This document shows, piece after piece, positions 61,501 through 64,000 of a stretch of DNA of 64,000 bases. Both the position numbers and the translations under genes were made by a program. Where the stretch lies: the NCBI RefSeq assembly GCF_017161425.1, contig NZ_CP071057.1:2233501-2297500 (forward strand), given 5' to 3'. This DNA comes from Marinicauda algicola (GTDB lineage: Bacteria; Pseudomonadota; Alphaproteobacteria; Caulobacterales; Maricaulaceae). Position 1 is the stretch's first letter, and every line of letters begins with the position of its first letter. The notes beneath the pieces were generated by a model. The model made no database searches, had not been told where the DNA came from, and was given only the letters and a program-made list of their open reading frames with translations.

Positions 61501-63515
61501 GGGTCTCCGTCCAGCGCCATTTCCGCGAGATGGGCAAGGACATCCAGACCGAGGACTTCACCGTGCTCGGCATCGGCGACATGTCCGGCGACGTGTTCGG
61601 CAACGGCATGCTGCTGTCGCGCCACATCAAGCTGGTCGCCGCCTTCGACCATCGCGACATCTTCATCGATCCCGATCCGGCCGATCCCGAGCGCACCTGG
61701 ATCGAGCGCGAGCGCCTGTTCCAGCTGCCCCGTTCGAGCTGGCAGGACTACGATACCAGCCTGATCTCCAAGGGCGGCGGCGTGTTCTCGCGCGCGGCCA
61801 AGTCGATCACGCTGACCGACGAGATCAAGAAGCTGACCGGGCTGAAGGAGAAGTCCGTCTCCCCGACCGAGCTGATCTCCGCGCTGCTGAAGATGAAGGT
61901 GGAGCTGATCTGGTTCGGCGGCATCGGCACCTACATCAAGGCCAGCCACGAGCAGAACTGGGAGGTCGGCGACAAGGCGAACGACGCGCTGCGCGTCGAT
62001 GCCCAGGACGTGAAGGCGGCCGTGTTCGGCGAGGGCGCCAATCTCGGCGTCACCCAGGCCGGGCGCATCGAGTTCTCCCGCAAGGGCGGGCGCTGCAATG
62101 CCGACTTCGTCGACAACTCGGCCGGCGTGGACAGCTCCGACCACGAGGTCAACATCAAGATCCTGCTGAACCCGATGGTGCGCGAGGGCTCGATGAGCCT
62201 GGAGGACCGCAACACGCTGCTCGAACGCATGACCGACGATGTCGCGCGCCACGTGCTGCAGCACAATTACGACCAGACGCTCGCCCTCACCATCGCGCAG
62301 TCCCATGCCGAGGACGACCTCGATGCGCACGAGCGCATGATGGAGCGCCTGGAGAAGGCCGGACGCCTCGACCGGCGGGTGGAAGGCCTGCCGCTGCCGG
62401 AACAGATCCGCCAGCTCAAGGAGCAGGCGACCGGCCTCACCCGGCCGGAGATCGCCATCCTGCTGTCCTACGCCAAGCTTTCCCTGTTCGACCGGCTGGT
62501 GGCCTCCAGCGTGCCCGACGACAGCCATTTCCGGCACACGCTCGTGGAATACTTCCCGCGCCAGCTGAAGGACTTCTCCGAGGCGATGCAGGGCCACCGG
62601 CTGAAGCGGGAGATCATCGCCACGCGCCTGTCCAACGACATGGTCAATCTCGGCGGGCCGACCTTCGTCTACCGGGCGATGGAATCCACGGGCGCGGAGG
62701 TCGACGCCATCGCGCGCGCCTTCGAGGCGGGCCGGCACATCTTCCGCTTCAAGGACTATATCGACCGCATCAACGCGCTGGACAACAAGGCCCCGGCGGG
62801 CGTGCAGCTCTCGCTGCACGACGAGGTCATCCGGCTGATGCGCCGCCAGACCTACTGGCTCGCCCGGCGCGGGCGCGGCCAGGAATCGGTGGGGATCGAC
62901 GAGGTGATCGCCGCCTACCAGCCCGGCGTCGACCAGCTGAAGACCTGGGTCGCCGACATCATCTCCGACCACGAGAAGCAGGGCGTGAAGACGCGCTATC
63001 AGAGCTATGTCGCCGCCGGCGCGCCGGAGGATCTCGCCATGGACGTGGCGCGCCTGCGCCCGCTGACCTCCTCCTCCGACGTGGTCGACCTCGCCATCGC
63101 CGAGGACTGGCCGCTGGAGGCGGTGGCGCGGCTCTATCATGCCGTCGGCGCGCGCTTCAGCTTCGACAAGCTCAGGGGCGTGGGCAGCCAGCTTTCCTCC
63201 ACCCTGCACTGGGACCGTCTCGCCATGCGGCGCCTGATCGAGGACCTCTATGCCAGCCACCAGGCCATCGTGGAGGCGATGATCGCCCACGCGCGCAAGG
63301 CCGGCGGCCAGCTCGAGGCCGGCGTGGAGAGCCCCGACAAGGCCTGGGCGCAAGGCGTGGTGGATGCCTGGCAGACCGAGAACGAGCACGAGGTCGACCG
63401 CGCCGATGCGGCGATCGAGGAAATCTCCGCCTCCGGTCCGTGGACCCTGTCCAAGGTCGCGATCGCCTCCACCCAGCTCAGGGAACTCGCCGCGCTGAGC
63501 CAGGCGGGGCAGTAG
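58599..63515 (+). CDS. gdhZ: NAD-specific glutamate dehydrogenase, large (180 kDa) class
   Basis: 1638 residues. Converts glutamate to 2-oxoglutarate and ammonia with NAD; the large GdhZ type known from Caulobacter and Pseudomonas. N-terminal ~600 residues hold regulatory segments (ACT-like, e.g. [13 protein letters not shown]), and the catalytic part contains [43 protein letters not shown] and the NAD-binding [15 protein letters not shown]. Further on, [16 protein letters not shown] and [20 protein letters not shown] are conserved. In Caulobacter GdhZ also inhibits FtsZ, coupling growth to division; that role here would be inference. It stands alone, with no GdhA or glnD nearby. Confidence 0.95.
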   Translation: [1638 protein letters not shown]

Positions 63516-63540
63516 GCCGGCAGACCGGTGATCGGGACGG

Positions 63541-63565
63541 CCCCGGCCGGATTTTCCGGCCGGGG
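63541..63565. terminator. hairpin between gdhZ and the DoxX gene
   Basis: Perfect ten-base stem CCCCGGCCGG / CCGGCCGGGG with an ATTTT loop between convergent genes. No T-run on either strand, so Rho-dependent or only a stabilising hairpin. Confidence 0.6.
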
Positions 63566-63587
63566 ATTCGCCCCATGCCGCAAGGGC

Positions 63588-64000
63588 CTAGGCGGGCTTC
63601 GGCTCCAGCCCGGTCAGGCGGTCGATCGAGATCGCACCCGGGCCGAAGGCGAGGATCGTCAGGAGCGTGACCGCCCACCAGGCATGCACGCTCCACCACT
63701 CGCCGGGGAAGACGAAGATCTGGATGACGGCCGTCATCGCCAGAAGCCCCAGCGCGCCGAGGCGGGCCAGCAAGCCGAAGGCGACGAGCAAGGGCAGGGT
63801 CAGCTCGCCGAGACCCGCCATGACCGCGAGCACGTCCGTGACGCCTTTCGGCAGGCCGGGGAAGAACTCGTGCTTGAACAGGTAGAAGGTCGATTGCTGG
63901 AAGTCGAAGGTCGGGATCCGGATCCCGAGCAGCCTGAACGTCTCCACCTTGCCGAGCCCGGAATTCCAGAACACCCGCGCCGCGACGAGGCGCACGGCAA
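63588..64000 (-). CDS. DoxX family membrane protein (N-terminal part beyond the window)
   Basis: About 135 residues visible, running in frame to the window edge. Helices at VLAVMAGLGELTLPLLVAFGLLARLG and ALGLLAMTAVIQIFVFPGEW, with the upstream FWNSGLGKVETF motif: the DoxX/quinol oxidase-associated family signature (S-G-x-x-K near the first helix). The C-terminus is GPGAISIDRLTGLEPKPA. The exact start is unknown because of the edge. Convergent with the GDH gene. Confidence 0.82.
   Translation of the reverse strand, partial: AVRLVAARVFWNSGLGKVETFRLLGIRIPTFDFQQSTFYLFKHEFFPGLPKGVTDVLAVMAGLGELTLPLLVAFGLLARLGALGLLAMTAVIQIFVFPGEWWSVHAWWAVTLLTILAFGPGAISIDRLTGLEPKPA

Noticed and set aside
58320-63389. 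Long open frame on the - strand (over 1600 codons) opposite gdhZ
   Set aside because: GC-rich antisense shadow: no domain recognisable, composition of arbitrary His/Arg/Gly-rich peptide, and fully covered by the well-supported GDH on the other strand.

Overview
The window is chromosomal DNA of a GC-rich alphaproteobacterium. A dimorphic/stalked lineage (Caulobacterales or Maricaulales/Hyphomonadaceae) fits best. The evidence is a DivL-type pseudokinase with Tyr in place of the phospho-His, a ChvG/ChvI system next to PTS HPr and EIIA genes, a 1638-residue NAD-glutamate dehydrogenase, a large TonB-dependent receptor and type 2 IleRS. Genes are dense, short overlaps are common, and most of the window is housekeeping sequence.

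Layout: 1-6.5 kb holds a GNAT fragment, TspO-like protein, small membrane protein, cold-shock protein, serine hydrolase, a pyridoxal-kinase/DUF429 fusion, a CitE-like lyase, ArsC-like protein and YciB/IspZ. 6.5-12.5 kb is envelope and secretory: a penicillin-acylase-family hydrolase, an orphan secreted protein, a polytopic membrane protein and a secreted internal-repeat protein with a small partner. 12.5-16.8 kb is an icd-DUF6671-cysD operon (cysD without cysN) divergent from a LysR regulator. 16.8-26.5 kb has a TonB receptor, PutP, IleRS and MnmH. 26.5-31.2 kb has FtsK flanked by two secreted beta-propellers. 31.2-41.4 kb is the divL / ahcY / HPr / EIIA-Man / chvG / chvI neighbourhood. hprK, which normally lies between the EIIA gene and chvG in alphaproteobacteria, is absent. 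41.4-45.1 kb has a 579-residue unknown protein and a PAS/HWE-type histidine kinase whose partner response regulator is cut short.

45.16-49.62 kb is the accessory part of the window, a decayed Rhs polymorphic-toxin locus. It contains an AT-rich orphan gene and several Rhs core fragments. Three toxin-like reading frames are each followed by an immunity-like gene that starts inside the toxin stop codon. Two copies of a 161-bp element with imperfect terminal inverted repeats have inserted into the Rhs/toxin sequences.

49.7-52.6 kb returns to conserved genes (DUF971, Trm112, Lon N-terminal domain, YbbN, ProX/YbaK), then tRNA-Gly(GCC) and two orphan genes. 54.2-64 kb has a membrane-anchored LytTR regulator divergent from a secreted S33 peptidase, a 33-residue lipopeptide followed by four consecutive RNA hairpins, an SDR, the large GDH and a DoxX-family gene running off the end. 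No CRISPR array, rRNA, intact transposase or prophage module was seen.
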